A stretch of 64,000 nucleotides of DNA from Lepus europaeus (GCF_033115175.1 NC_084827.1:124155701-124219700); one strand, 5' to 3'. Positions 50,323 through 62,099 are shown, counted from the first letter of the stretch. Notes: a model not told the origin generated them from the letters alone. Numbers and translations: made by a program.

Positions 50323-52360
50323 CTCCTATATTCTAAAGTCATGAAAGATGTGGAGGGAGGTAGGGGGAGGACATCTAGGCAATAATAATATAAAAATCAC
50401 AGAGGGCCATTGAGCTGAACGGTGAGGATAAATTAGGGAGCAGAAAATACGAGAAGACACTAGGAATCTCTCCTATGATGATGAAAAAGCGCATTTAGTA
50501 GGTGATGTGCTTTAAACCAGCTGTAGGAGAATTTGTTCAGAAGGGCTAAGAAATAAGCTTAGAAAAGTGAATTCATTGCAAACTGGTAGGTTTTTTGGAA
50601 CTAAGGAGATTCATACCACAGTTTCTCTCCCAGAGCCTTCAAGAGATAGACGAGCAGAGCCTGATCATTTCTAGCAAAAGGTTGGTGAATCAGGCTCCTC
50701 TGCTACTCTACAGCGTGAATGTTCACCGACTCTTCAACTCTCCTCTTCCCTGTTTTTCTGGTTTGTTTGCTGTTCCTCTATTTTGTTGGCTTCTGTCTGT
50801 CATCTTCCTTCATTTTGTCTGTCCTGTGTTCATTTTTGCCCCCTTTACTCCAGAGGAAAAAGGGCAAGAAGACAAAAAAGGGGTTTCTCCTTTCTCTGCT
50901 GCCTCCTGGGAACCCCCATGCTCTGTGCCAATCAAGGTATTGTCCTGAACAAAGACAGCTCTCTTCCTAAGAGCAATTCTCCTGACAGCTGTTAGAGTTT
51001 TCTCAAAAGTGTAACCTCACGATACGTACATACCACACCCGACAAATAGAACAAAACATGTTCTCCAGTTTCTTCTCTCTTGTTCCTGAAGCTGGCATTC
51101 TCTGCCTCACTTGCTTGAAAGCTCCATCCACATTCTCTTTGTTACGGCGGTTTTATTTCTGGGTGATCAGTGTTCTTTCTCTTCCTGCTTTTCTTCCTCT
51201 GCCTCTCGAGTGATGAGGAGAATGATGCTAAAGTCTCCCTGTCGGAAAGCATCAAGAGTCACTTGGTGTCCTTTAAACTGCTCCCTAGGAGCAACTAATA
51301 TTCATTACCATTAAATCATTTCTTGCCCAACATAATGTGGGTTTTACATTCACATGCATCCTCTTCTTTAATTGTCTGTGTAACCATAGGAAAGAAGTCT
51401 AATTATCTCCATTTTAAAAATAGACGTGAGGATACAAGATTAGAGAAATGAGATAATCTGTCTAGGACAATGCAACAATTCAAGACGGAGTGGAGATTTG
51501 AAAAACTAACTCTGCCTCCAGGGATTTGATAGCAAATTTGAACAATTCCTTAGTACTTTCTACTATTTTAGTACTTTCTACTATTTCAGTTTCTTCTGAA
51601 ATTTCGCTCCAATCTTTGGCTTGACTGAAAAATCATGCAACTCTATTAATGTAACAGTAACCACCAGTATGCCATATCTCCAATCTCTATTAACACTCAA
51701 ATCTTTCCAGACATGCTTAGTATTAATGAGCATTATTATGTTTACATTTATCTGTACTCCAATCATGGAAAGCATCTAAGCAGCTCATTTTGTACTTGGT
51801 TTTGAAGGACTTTTTTAGAGCATATCCTATATTACTCCATTCAGGATTATTCATCTCATTGTTCACTCTCATCCTCTGTGTGTCCTTAAATGCTCCTGTG
51901 TTAAGCTTCTCCAGAAAAACAAAGCCAATAGATTTTGTGTGTGTGTGTGTTTAGGGTGGGGAGGGGAGAAAGAGCCTGGGAAAGAGAAAGGTTTTGAGGA
52001 ACCAACTTAAAGTTGGGCTGGCATGGTTAGTATTTGCAGTGTGTACTAACTGGTTAGAGACCCTGGGAAAAACTGGAAGACACATTCTGGAGGGCAGAGT
52101 TTCCTTTTATTTTGGAATTCTCGGTGTATTTTCTCATCATGCCTTCAAGCATTGAATATTCTGCTTTCCTCAAAGTCTACAGAGTTAAATATTAATCCCA
52201 GCCAAAAAATATCTTCATAGAAACATCTAGTGATTGACCAAATTTCTGGGTATCATGGCCTGGCCATGTCATCATGTGTAAACATCCATGAAAACTATAT
52301 ACCACTGGGCTGCAGTGTTTATTTAAATGTACATATGTGTGCAGAGAAAAATGTCTGGAA
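50323..52360. other. Intergenic sequence with few repeats
   Basis: A MIR at 51340-51525 and a tandem doublet of about 19 bp (tagtactttctactattt, 51551-51588). A TG run and a G-rich patch lie at 51936-51970. Several ORFs near 50.6-51.0 kb, up to 117 codons, carry no recognisable domain. Confidence 0.4.
51340..51525 (-). repeat. MIR element
   Basis: 'taattatctccattttaaaa' and 'gaggatacaagattagagaa' match antisense MIR. Confidence 0.6.
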
Positions 52361-52362
52361 TT

Positions 52363-52650
52363 GGAGTAGGGGTTTAGCCTAATGGTTAAGATGCCCATAT
52401 CCCACATCAGGATGTCTGGGTTTGATTCCTGGCTCTTGACTTTAGCTTCCTGCCTATGTAGATCTTGGCTGTCAGTGGTAATGGCTCAAGTGATTGTGTT
52501 CCTACCCCATGTGGAAGACCTGGGTTGAGTTCCTCCCTTTTGGCTTGGCTTCAGTCTGGCCCAGCTCAGGTTGCTGCAATCATCTGGGGAGTGAACCAGC
52601 AGATAGTCTCTCTTCCTCCTCCCCCCATCACTCCCCAAAACTTCAAAATA
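52363..52650 (+). repeat. CSINE, old copy
   Basis: 'agcctaatggttaagatgcc' head, 'gatttgattcc'-like B box (gggtttgattcctggctc), and 'ctggggagtgaaccagcaga'. The tail is decayed. Confidence 0.8.
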
Positions 52651-53367
52651 ATTCCTGGAGCTATACACAGCAGAATCTTTATAACTGGAGAGGAGGTGTC
52701 ACATTGGGCTGCAGAGAGGGGAAAGAAACTTAATTTTTTGGTAGTACCACTTTATACTGCTCAACTGTCATCAGCATGTATTGCTATTTCTGTTATTCAT
52801 ATATTTTTAATTTATTTTTTATTTAGCAAATATAAATTTCCAAAGTACAGTTTATGGATTACAATGGCTCCCCCCCCATAATTTCCCTCCCACTCACACC
52901 CCTCCCATCTCCTGCTCCCTCTCCCATTCCATTCACATCAAGATTCATTTTCAATTATCTTTATATACAGAAGATCGATTTAGTATATATTAAGTAAAGA
53001 TTTCATCAGTTTGCACCCACACAGAAACACAAAGTATAAAATACTGTTTCAGTACTAGCTATAGCATTACTTCACATTGGACAACACATTAAGGACAGAT
53101 ATCCTACATGGGGAGTAAGTACACAGTGACTCCTGTTGTTGACTAAACAATTTGACACTCTTGTTTATGGCGTCAGTAATCTCCCTAGGCACTGGTCATG
53201 AGTTGCCAAGGCTCTGGAAGCCTTTTGAGTTCGCTGACTTTGATCTTATTCCGATAGGGTCATAGTCAAAGTGGAAGTTCTCTCCTCCCTTCAGAGAAAG
53301 GTACCTCCTTCTTTGATGGCCCCGTTCTTTTCACTGGGATCTCACTCGCAGAGAACTTTCATTTAGG

Positions 53368-53656
53368 TCTTCTTCTTCTTCTTTCTTCCTTCTTCCTTCC
53401 TTCTTCCTTCTTTCTTCCTTCTTCTTCCTTCTCCTCCTCCTCCTCCTCCTCCTCCTTCTTCTTCTTCTCCTTCTTCTTCTCCTCCTTCTCCTTCTCCTTC
53501 TCCTCCTTCTTCTTCTTCTTCTCCTCCTCCTTCTTCTTCTTCTCCTCCTTCTTCTTCTCCTCCTCCTCCTCCTTCTCCTCCTCCTCCTCCTTCTCCTCCT
53601 CCTCCTCTTTCTTCTCCTCCTCCTCCTCCTTCTCCTCCTCCTTTTTTTTTTTTTTT
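53368..53656 (-). repeat. 289-nt uninterrupted polypyrimidine (+)/polypurine (-) tract
   Basis: From 53368 to 53656 the + strand holds only C and T: mixed CTT, CCTT and TCC units, then T15. It lies in the L1 3' UTR, where rabbit L1 carries a purine-rich tract on its sense strand. The Lys/Glu-only minus-strand ORF across it (53359-53679) is an artefact of the repeat. Confidence 0.95.
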
Positions 53657-53769
53657 GCCAGAGTGTCTTGGCTTTCCATGCCTACAATACTCTCATGGGC
53701 TCTTCAGCCAGGTCTGAATGCCTTAAGGGCTGATTCTGAGGCCAGAGTGCTATTTAGGACATCTGCCAT

Positions 53770-54443
53770 GGGAAAAAAATTTTGCAAACTACACAACAGA
53801 TAAAGGGTTGATAACCAGAATCTACAAATAAATCAAGAAACTCCACAACATCAAAACAAACAACCCACTTAAGAGATGGGCCAAGGACCTCAATAGACAT
53901 TTTTCCAAAGAGGAAATCCAAATGGCCAACAGACACATGAAAAAATGTTCAAGATCACTAGCTATCAGGGAAATGCAAATCAAAACCACAATGAGGTTTC
54001 ACCTCACCCCGGTGAGAATGGCTCACATTCAGAAATCTACCAACAATAGATGTTGGAGAGGATGTGGGGAAAAAGGGACACTAACTCACTGTTTGTGGGA
54101 ATGCAAACTGCTTAAGCCACTATGGAAGTCAGTCTGGAGATTCCTCAGAAACCTGAATATAACCCTACCATATAACCCAGCCATCCCAGTCCTTGGAATT
54201 TACCCAAAGGAAATTAAATTGGCTAACAAAAAAGCTGTCTGCACATTAATGTTTATTGCAGCTCAATTCACAATAGCTAAAACCTGGAACCAACCCAAAT
54301 GCCCATCAACAGTAGACTGGATAAAGCAATTATGGGATATGTACTCTATAGAATACTATACAGCAGTCAAAAACAATGAAATCTGGTCATTTGCAACAAG
54401 ATGGAGGAATCTGGAAAACATTATGCTGAGTGAATTAAGCTAG
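53770..54443 (+). pseudogene. L1 ORF2 C-terminal remnant
   Basis: Encodes the end of the L1 endonuclease/reverse-transcriptase protein. An in-frame stop lies near 53829. From 53830 the frame stays open to TAG at 54441-54443. Visible marks are [20 protein letters not shown], then the cysteine-rich motif [18 protein letters not shown], which fits the C-X3-C-X7-H-X4-C pattern of the ORF2 C-terminal domain, then the family-typical LGIYPKE and [13 protein letters not shown]. It has no reverse-transcriptase or endonuclease domain because the element is 5'-truncated, so it is non-autonomous. Confidence 0.9.
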
Positions 54444-55014
54444 TCCTAAAGGGACAAATATCAAATGTTCTCCCTGATTGGCGACAACTAACTGAGCACC
54501 AAAGGGGAAACCTGTTGAAGTGAAATGGACACTATGAGAAACAGTGACTTGATCAGCTCTTGTCCTGACTGCTGATGTACAATGTAATACTTTATCCATT
54601 TTAGTATTTTTTCTCTGTTTTGTTCTAGTACTATTGGTTGAACTCTGGAATTAACACACAATTATTCTTAGGTGTTTAAATTTTAATTGAAAAGTAACCT
54701 CTATTAAATATAACAGTGGGAATAAGAGAGGTAGGAGAAGAACAATTTGGGACATGCTCAATCGGACTTGCCCCAAATGGTGGAGTTAGAAACGTGCCAG
54801 GGGATTCCAATACAATCCCATCAGGGTGGCATGTACCAATGCCATCTCACTAGTCCAAGTGATCAATTTCAGTTCACAATTGATCACACTGATAGGTCTG
54901 AGAGTCAAAGGGATCACACAAACAAGACTAGTGTCTGCTAATACTAACTGATAGAATCAAAAAGGGAGAGAACGATCCATCATGGGAAGCAGGATACACA
55001 GCAGACTCATAGAA
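54444..55014 (+). repeat. Proximal L1 3' UTR of the inverted segment
   Basis: Begins after the ORF2 stop with 'tcctaaagggacaaatatca'. Contains the block reused at 1735-1861. Ends at the inversion breakpoint '...catagaatg'. Confidence 0.8.
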
Positions 55015-55278
55015 TGTTATTTATATTTTCAAATGAGATTTTAAGCAAAACAACACAAGCAGATAATTAAAAATAGTCCTTCAAGGCTTGTGAGAAGTTT
55101 CACAGATCTATGATCTACCTATTCCCATCTGAGTCCAATTCCCTGCCAGCATTCACTTACAACTCCTTTCCCTATGGCTTTCTGGTTTTAAATTCTCCAT
55201 TCCTAATAACAATCTGTACTTCGATTTCTTTGCTTTACAATTTGAGACATTATCTTTCTACTATGGAAGAGGGATTTT

Positions 55279-55612
55279 TTTTTTTTTTTTTTTTGACTGG
55301 CAGAGTAGACAGTGAGAGAGAGACAGAGAGAAAGGTCTTCCTTTGTCTTTGGTTCATCCTCCAATGGCCGCCGTGGCCGGCGTGCTACAGCTGGTGCACC
55401 ACGCTGGCAGGAGCCAGGTGCTTCTCCAGGTCTCTCATGGGGTGCAGGGCCCTAGCACTTGGGCCATCCTCCACTGCACTCCCTGGCCACAGCAGAGAGC
55501 TGGCCTGGAAGAGGGGCAATCGGGACAGAATCCGGCGCCCCAACCGGGACTAGAACTCGGTGTGCCTGCGCCGCTAGGAGGAGGATTAGCCTGTTGAGCC
55601 GGGGCACAGGCT
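55279..55612 (-). repeat. CSINE2-type young copy with perfect target-site duplication
   Basis: Poly(T) end. Duplication ggaagagggatttt lies at 55265-55278 and 55613-55626. The terminal head is altered ('gagccggggcacaggct'). Confidence 0.94.
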
Positions 55613-55626
55613 GGAAGAGGGATTTT

Positions 55627-56875
55627 ATGTGTGTCTCCCCAGTATATTCTCCCACTTTCCCTCACCTCATTCTTCTCAAATCATATCACATTTGCATTAA
55701 ATATGTAGTCAGTGTTACATTAACATGACAGCATCAAATTATTCCACAACAAGGTAAAATAGTGTACCATGATTACATTTCCATACTATGTAACTTTCCC
55801 CTCTCCAAAAGTTGCCTAATTTTATGATATTCTACTTGGTTTTCTATGGTCTTATTGTTAACTCATTCCCTAGATCTCTAAAACTCTCTTAATGGAACTG
55901 AACACAAAATGATGTGTATCATTTTTCCCCTCAAAGTCAACACTCTGGGACTTTCTGTCTCCAAGTTCCAATCTGAAGCATAATTATTTGGGATTTAATA
56001 ATTTTTCCCTGTTTCTTTTATCTGCTTAACTTAATAGAACTTTTATCAATGGATGTTGGAAATCCTGACTTGACTCTCTTGTTTTCTTATTTTTGTCTTC
56101 TGTTGTCATGATTTTCCTGTTTTGTTTGTTTTGCTTCCTAAAAGACATCCTCAACATTACCTCCCTATTGGTTATTGCCTCTTTCACTTCTGTCATGTAT
56201 TTGGTTTTGAAAAGAGCTCTTTCTCATTCTCCGAATGCTCATCTTTCTGGTATCTGCTTTTGCTTCATGATGACAATAGTTGCTCTCTTTTTCCTTTGCT
56301 TTCTCTTTAGCTTACTGTGTTGCCCATCATTCTTCCAAACTTTAAACTTTTCTGCTCATTTGTTTTGTTTTTTCCCATTCACATTGTAGGTTTCCCGTTG
56401 CCCCATAGATGGCTCATCCTCTTTTCAGCTATTTCTGCTGTCTCTGAGAGACACCCATACTATATAAAATGGTGGCAGGTTGTATGGCCTGGGTGTGGGA
56501 GTCTAGCTGTCTAATTGATAATTAGGTAAGCTTACTTTTCTACTGGTCTCCTGTTTTTAGCCCTTGTCATGCTCCTGCTTTCAGAGGTAACAGAGGCTTC
56601 CAACACTGGAGCTTTTCCATGGGCAATAATATAGAGAAATAAAATCTAATTTTAAGGTATCTAAATTATGTTTGATAGTTGATGCAAAAAATACTACTGC
56701 CTGGTGTGGAATTATTTATTAAAATATTATAAATAGAAGTGGGTAAAAGGAGGGAAGCTTCCTAGACTTTCCTTTGATTAGCAAAAGAAAAATGCCAGTC
56801 CATAGACTGGATAAATTCTGTGAATGTAATCTAATTTCTAAAGGAACCATTAAAGTGATATGCAAAGACATAGAC
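55627..56875. other. Intergenic sequence, nothing firmly recognised
   Basis: T-rich, with overlapping short ORFs at 56.1-56.5 kb. This may be an old antisense L1 or LTR, but no diagnostic text was recognised. Confidence 0.35.
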
Positions 56876-56878
56876 TAG

Positions 56879-57186
56879 GGCAGACATTTGGTGAAGTGGT
56901 TCATATGCCTTTTGAGACACCCATATCCAATCTCGGAGTGCTTGGGTCCAAGTTCTGGCTCCACTTCTGCTCCCAGCTTCCTGCTAGTGCACATCTTGGG
57001 AGGCAGCTGGCAATGACTCAAGCAGTTGGATCTTTTCTACTCATGTATGAGACACAGATGGAGTTTTGAGCTCCTGGTTTTGGCCTGGCTCAGCTCCAGC
57101 TGTTGTAGGGATTTGGGGAATAAACCAATGAACGGGAGATCTCTGTCTCACTGCCTTTCAAATAAAAAGATAAGTTTTTTAAAAAG
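56879..57186 (+). repeat. CSINE
   Basis: Degraded head near 'gggcagacatttggtgaagt', 'ctgcctttcaaataaaaaga' tail. Confidence 0.85.
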
Positions 57187-57334
57187 AGAGATCAGGAGGA
57201 AGCATCTGGCTCCTGGCTTTGGATCGGTGTGGCACATCGGCCATAGTGGCCATTTAGGGGGTGAACCAACAGAAGGAAGACCTTTCTCTCTGTCTCTCTC
57301 TCTCTAACTCTGCCTGTCAAAAAATTTTTTTAAA
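57187..57334 (+). repeat. CSINE2-type copy, strongly 5'-truncated, joined to the tail of another CSINE
   Basis: Starts mid-element at 'gatcaggaggaagcatctgg' and ends 'tctgcctgtcaaaaaattt'. Inserted at the A-rich tail of the older SINE. Confidence 0.85.
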
Positions 57335-57564
57335 AAAGAAATACTAAAAACCACTATAGATGAATCAAAGTACAATTCTGAAAATTTTTCGAGTAACTCA
57401 CAGGAAGCAAGGAAAAGGAAAATGGAAATGAAAAACAGAATGAAAAAACAAAGCAAAAAAATCTTGACAGTCTTCTGACAACATATAAAAATTATACTAA
57501 ACATAAGTGTTCTGTATATCTCAATTGAAACACAAAGATTGGCAGAGTATTGAAAGTGAGACAT

Positions 57565-57904
57565 GGCCGGTGCTGCAGCTCAATAGGCTAGTCCTCCACC
57601 TGCGGTGCCGGCACACCGGGTTCTAGTCCCGGTCGGGTGCTGGATTCTGTCCCATTTGCTCCTCTTCCAGTCCAGCTCTATGCTGTGGCCCGGGAGTGCA
57701 GTGGAGGATGGCCCAGGTCCTTGGGCCCTGCACCCGCATGGGAGACCAGGAAAAGCACCTGGCTTCTAGCTTCGGATCAGCGTGGTGCGCCGGTTGCAGT
57801 GCGCTGGCCATAGCAGCCATTGAGGGGTGAACCAACGGAAAAAGGAAGACCTTTCTCTCTGTCTCTCTCTCTCTCACTGTCCACTCTGCCTGTTAAAAAA
57901 AAAA
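57565..57904 (+). repeat. CSINE2-type young copy inserted in an older CSINE
   Basis: Head 'ggccggtgctgcagctcaat'. Duplication aaagtgagaca lies at 57553-57563 and 57905-57915. The older C repeat continues at 57916. Confidence 0.94.
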
Positions 57905-57915
57905 AAAGTGAGACA

Positions 57916-58168
57916 ACAGAGTGCCTGGATTCAAGTCCCTGCTCTGTTCCCAATTCCTTCTTCCTTATAATGTACACCTTGGAGGGCAATAGTTATAGCT
58001 CAAATATTTGGGTCCCTGCCACCTAGGTAGGAGACCCAAGTTGATTTGTCCTGGTTACTTGCTTCAGCCTGACCCAGCCCTGGCTGATGGAAGCATTTGG
58101 AGAGTAAATCAGAAGATGGAAAATCCCTTCCTCTCTGTTTCTGGGGAGAGAAAAAAAAAAAAAAAAAG
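57916..58168 (+). repeat. Older CSINE, split by the young copy
   Basis: 'gcctggattcaagtccctgc' (B-box region), 'tgggtccctgccacctaggt', and tail A17. Its 5' end lies left of 57553. Confidence 0.8.
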
Positions 58169-58402
58169 GTGTGTGACCCAACTAATTACTGCATACAAGA
58201 GACTTCCTTAAAATGCAATGATACAGGTGGGATGGAAAGATATATATCGTGCTAAAAGATCTAAGAAAAGCAGGAGTGGCTATATTAATTTTGGATAAAT
58301 AAACTCAGAACAAAGAAATTACTAGAGACAGGGGACATGATAGAATGATCAAAGGGTCAATCCAGCAAAAAGATTTAATAACCCTAAAAGTGTATGTTCC
58401 TT

Positions 58403-58567
58403 GGGGCTGGCATTGTGGCATGGTAGGCAAAGCCACCCCCTGTGACAACCAGCATCCTGTATGAGCTCTAGTTCATATCCCCGCTGCACCACTTCTGATC
58501 CAGCTCTTTGCTGATGGCCTGGGAAAAGCAGCAGAAGATGGCCCAGGTACTTGGGCCCTGCCACCCC
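58403..58567 (+). repeat. CSINE 5' half, joined directly to a second CSINE
   Basis: From the head 'ggggctggcattgtggcatg' to 'gggccctgccaccccatg', where it stops abruptly. Confidence 0.85.
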
Positions 58568-58880
58568 ATGTTATAACACTGGCATACAAGTACTAATTAC
58601 TCTGCTTCTGATCAGCTTCCTGCTAATGTTCCTGGTAACATAGCAGAAGGTGAGCTAAATACATGGGTCTCTGCCACCCATGTGAGAGATAAGGGTGAAG
58701 TTCCTGGCTTCTGGATTCAACCTGTCCTAGACTGGCTGTTGCAGCCAGTTGGGAAGTGAACCAGTACATGGGCTCACTCTCTCTCTCCCCCGCTCCACAC
58801 TTCTTGCTCACGTTCTCATTCTCTCTTGCTCTCTCTCTTTCCTCTGTCATTCTGCCTTTTAAATAAATAAATCTTTAAAA
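58568..58880 (+). repeat. CSINE following the half element
   Basis: 'ttataacactggcatacaag', 'ccacccatgtgagagataag', a long CT-rich domain, and tail 'ttttaaataaataaatcttt'. Confidence 0.88.
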
Positions 58881-60414
58881 AGAATCAATGGACAGATTCC
58901 TCAAAAACATACAAACCATCACAATGTACCCAATGTAGATATCTTGAATAGCTCTATAACTATTAATAAAATGAATTCATAATTAAAAGACTCCCACAAT
59001 AGAAACCACGAGGCCCAGATATTGTCACAAGAAAATTCAACAGAAAATTAATTGAAGAATTAGCACCAATTTTACACAATTTCTTCTAGGAAAGAGATGA
59101 AGGAACACTTCCAATTCATTCTTATAAAGCTCATCATAATCTCAGCAAAATCAAAGATTTAAAAAATAGAACAAAAACACTTAGCAAAATATTAACAAGT
59201 ATAATTCAGCAATATGTCCAAAGAAATCATCATGATAAATAGGATTTTATTCTGGGTATACAATGCTGCCTCAGTATTTGATCATCAATCATTACAGTCT
59301 ACTGTATTAATGGACTAAGGAAGAAAAATTGCAAGCTTAGACAAGCTATAATCTTGGAGAAGGTGTTTAGAAATGTATCTGACACAGAACTTATATGTAA
59401 AACATCCAAAGAACCTCAAATGTCAACATTAAAGAAATCTAGTACAGAAATGGATGGAAGATATGAAGAAGCATATCGGGAGGATATACCAACAGGGGAA
59501 AAAAAAAACACAAAGGGTCGTTCAAAAGTCTGGCCATTTGGGAAACACGAATTAAGACCATGATGAGCTGCCACCACATGTGTATTAGAATTGGCACAAT
59601 AAATAGTGAGTTTATGAAATGGTAGCAAGGTTTCAGAGAAGCTGAACCACTCAGATGTTTCTGGGGAGAATGTCAAATGACCACTCTGGAAGGCAGTAAG
59701 GCAGTTTCTTAAAACATGAAACCTACTCCTACCATATTTCCCAACAATCACACTCCTTGTTATTTACTCAAAGGAGCTGAGAACTTATGTCTGCACCCAA
59801 ATCTGCACAGGACATTTGGAGCAGCTTTATTCATAACTGGTAAAACTTGGAAGCAACCAAAATATCCTTCAGTGAATGAACAGGTGAATAGACTGTGTTA
59901 TATCCAAATAATGGAACATTATTCAGAACTAAGAAGAAATGAGCTGTTAAGTCATGAAAATATGTGGAAGAAACTTAAATGGATATTACTAATTGAAAAA
60001 ATCAATCTGAAAAGGCCATATGACTCCAACTAGCTGACTTCTGGAAGAGGCCAAATTATATGCAACTGTTACATGGTCCAACAATTGAACTCCTAAGAAT
60101 TTATCCCCGAAAAATGAAAAATTACATTCTTTCAAAAGCCTGCTCACTAATGGTTATAACCACATTATTAGTAATGGCCAAAAACTAGAAGCAACCTAGA
60201 TATCCTAAAACAAATAAATGGTTAAACAAACTGGTTCATTCATGTGGTTCACATGATGGAAATGTTTTAGTACTTGACAATAAACAGGGATAAGTTATTG
60301 GTACAGGCAATAATGTGTGTGACTCTCCACAGTGATCTGCTAGGTGGAAAGAGTCAATCCCAAAGGTTATATACTGTCTGACTCCATTTGTCTATCGTTC
60401 TTGAAATGACCAAA

Positions 60415-60719
60415 TTGGTAGCACAGTGGTTTAAGCTGCCACTTGCTTCTCCTGCATCGGATATCCAAGTGCCAGTTCAAGTCCTGGCTGTTCTGTTTCC
60501 CATCCAGCACCCTGCTAATGTGCCTGGGAAAGCAACAGAGGATGACCCAAGTTGCCACCCACATAGGAAACCCAGGTGGAGTTCTGGGCTCCTAGTTTCA
60601 TCCTGGCCCTGTCCTGCACATTGAAGCCATTTGGAGAATGGACCAGCAGATGAAGATCTCTTTTTCTCTGTGTCCATCTCCATCACTCTACCTTTCAAAT
60701 AAATCAAAATAATCTTAAA
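60415..60719 (+). repeat. CSINE nested in old L1
   Basis: Head 'tggtagcacagtggtttaag', 'ccagttcaagtcctggctg', tail 'caaataaatcaaaataatct'. L1 3' UTR resumes afterwards. Confidence 0.88.
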
Positions 60720-60965
60720 GGAGAAATGGAGAAAATACTAGTTATCGTCGAGAGTTAAAGAGATGTAGGGTGAGAAATGTTGGGTGTGGCTATAAAATTG
60801 CAACTTGAGTGATGCTTTTTGATGAAAATCTGAATCTTGACTAGTTGTAATATTGCCCTATAATTTTATAAAGTTATTAGGAGAAACTAGGTAGAGGGTA
60901 TACAAGATGTTTCTGTATTTCTTGTGATTACATGTTAATATATAATTATCTCAAAATTAGAAGTT

Positions 60966-62090
60966 TTATGGAAAACTTTTATCAAGTGATACTGAAAATA
61001 GTATATATATTTGATACGGAAGTTAGTTATACAATATTTTTAAGTGTCAACACTTAGGCTCACGAGGATTGCCATAGCTTTGTTTAAAAGCTGTGAGTTT
61101 GGATCAGTCTCTTCATGAGAATTATCTCACTTTGTTATATGGTTCATCTGAGACTTGTATTCTTCCCTATACCTTTGCCCAGAAAGAACCTACTCACTTT
61201 TGATAATTGGATATCCCAAGTTATTCAATAACAGTGTTCAGCATCTCAAATATAAGGTTCATAGTCTATTAAAAATACCTATTAATGTCAATAGGATACA
61301 GTATTGACTCCATGCCAAGATTCCAAAAACTGTATTTGTGTTTATAATACTGAATATTTTACACATCTACTTAAGAACGTTTATGGAATTTATCACTTGG
61401 AAGAGTAGCATAGCTTATATTGACCTTTAAACTATAGTAAATAATTTAAATTTCAATGAAAGATGAAAACAGGCAAGTTTGTGGTAGAAAGTTTTTATCA
61501 GCTTATGAAACAAAAATCCAGCATTCCAAGGGACTTTTATTAGGAAGCATTGAGGCATTGCCTGGTCTGTGTGTCACCTTTGGTGGTCTCATGGACCCTT
61601 TTCAGCCCATCACATCACTTTCCTCAGATCTCATGAGCCAAAACCTGTTGAGTTTTCCTCTCTTCGAATCTGTTTTTACAGCTCCTTTTGGCCACATTCT
61701 TATCAGCAAGTGCTGTCTCCAGTGTATTTTTCTCACTGTTCTAAGTAGCTCAGCTTAGAGCACAGAGGCCCTAAAAATTCCTGACTCTCCTGGTGAGAAC
61801 ATTCCTCCACTCAGATCTGCAGAACTTGTCAAAATATGAAATAAAATGGTTTTAGTATTTCATTGAGTTAATTTTATGCCATTTACAAATAATTTTCCCC
61901 ACTTGCCCTATTGTATTTCTTCGGTAGAGCAAAAGTAAAGCTCACATTTTTGTCATATTTCCATTTACATTAAATGTCACAATTAATTCTGAAGAGAAAA
62001 TATTTCAGGAATGCTTTTGTTGATGAAAAAAAGCCAGAGGTAATGGTTTCTTTTAATCATGGTGCTATTTTTTTTCAGACTGATAATTTA
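60966..62090. other. Unique-looking intergenic sequence
   Basis: No repeat family recognised. One 100-codon ORF (61456-61758) shows no domain. Confidence 0.4.
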
Positions 62091-62099
62091 TTTAGTTTA

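Larger units (their letters stand above)
52803..55014 (-). mobile_element. Rabbit L1 insertion with 5' inversion (twin priming)
   Basis: The 3' part of the L1 is on the minus strand: A-tail side at about 52803, C-rich tract, then 3' UTR up to about 53769. It is followed by a 5' part in inverted (+) orientation, 53770-55014, containing the ORF2 C-terminus and the proximal 3' UTR. In L1 order, the + segment ends '...agactcatagaatg' and the minus segment begins '(cc)atggcagatgtcctaaa'. As I recall the rabbit L1 3' UTR, these are consecutive. Candidate target-site duplication: tgttattcatat (52791-52802) and tgttatttatat (55015-55026), 11 of 12 matching. Confidence 0.85.
58169..60965 (+). repeat. 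Old mammalian L1 ORF2/3' UTR, with CSINE insertions
   Basis: 'gaaaagcaggagtggctata', 'caatggacagattcctcaaa', 'tggagcagctttattcataa' and 'acttggaagcaaccaaaata' are sense ORF2. The C-terminal section appears twice (about 59700-60030 and 60075-60415), so this is either two adjacent fragments or an internal duplication. The 3' end 'taatatataattatctcaaa' lies at 60938-60957. Many stops. Confidence 0.7.

Noticed and set aside
50595-50948. 117-codon ORF with a hydrophobic stretch
   Set aside because: Two other frames are also open here; no domain, no splice or promoter evidence.
53359-53679. Lys/Glu-only 106-codon ORF
   Set aside because: Translation of the polypurine strand of a microsatellite-like tract inside an L1 3' UTR.
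55110-55553. 147-codon ORF
   Set aside because: Second half is a CSINE2; first half has no recognisable domain.
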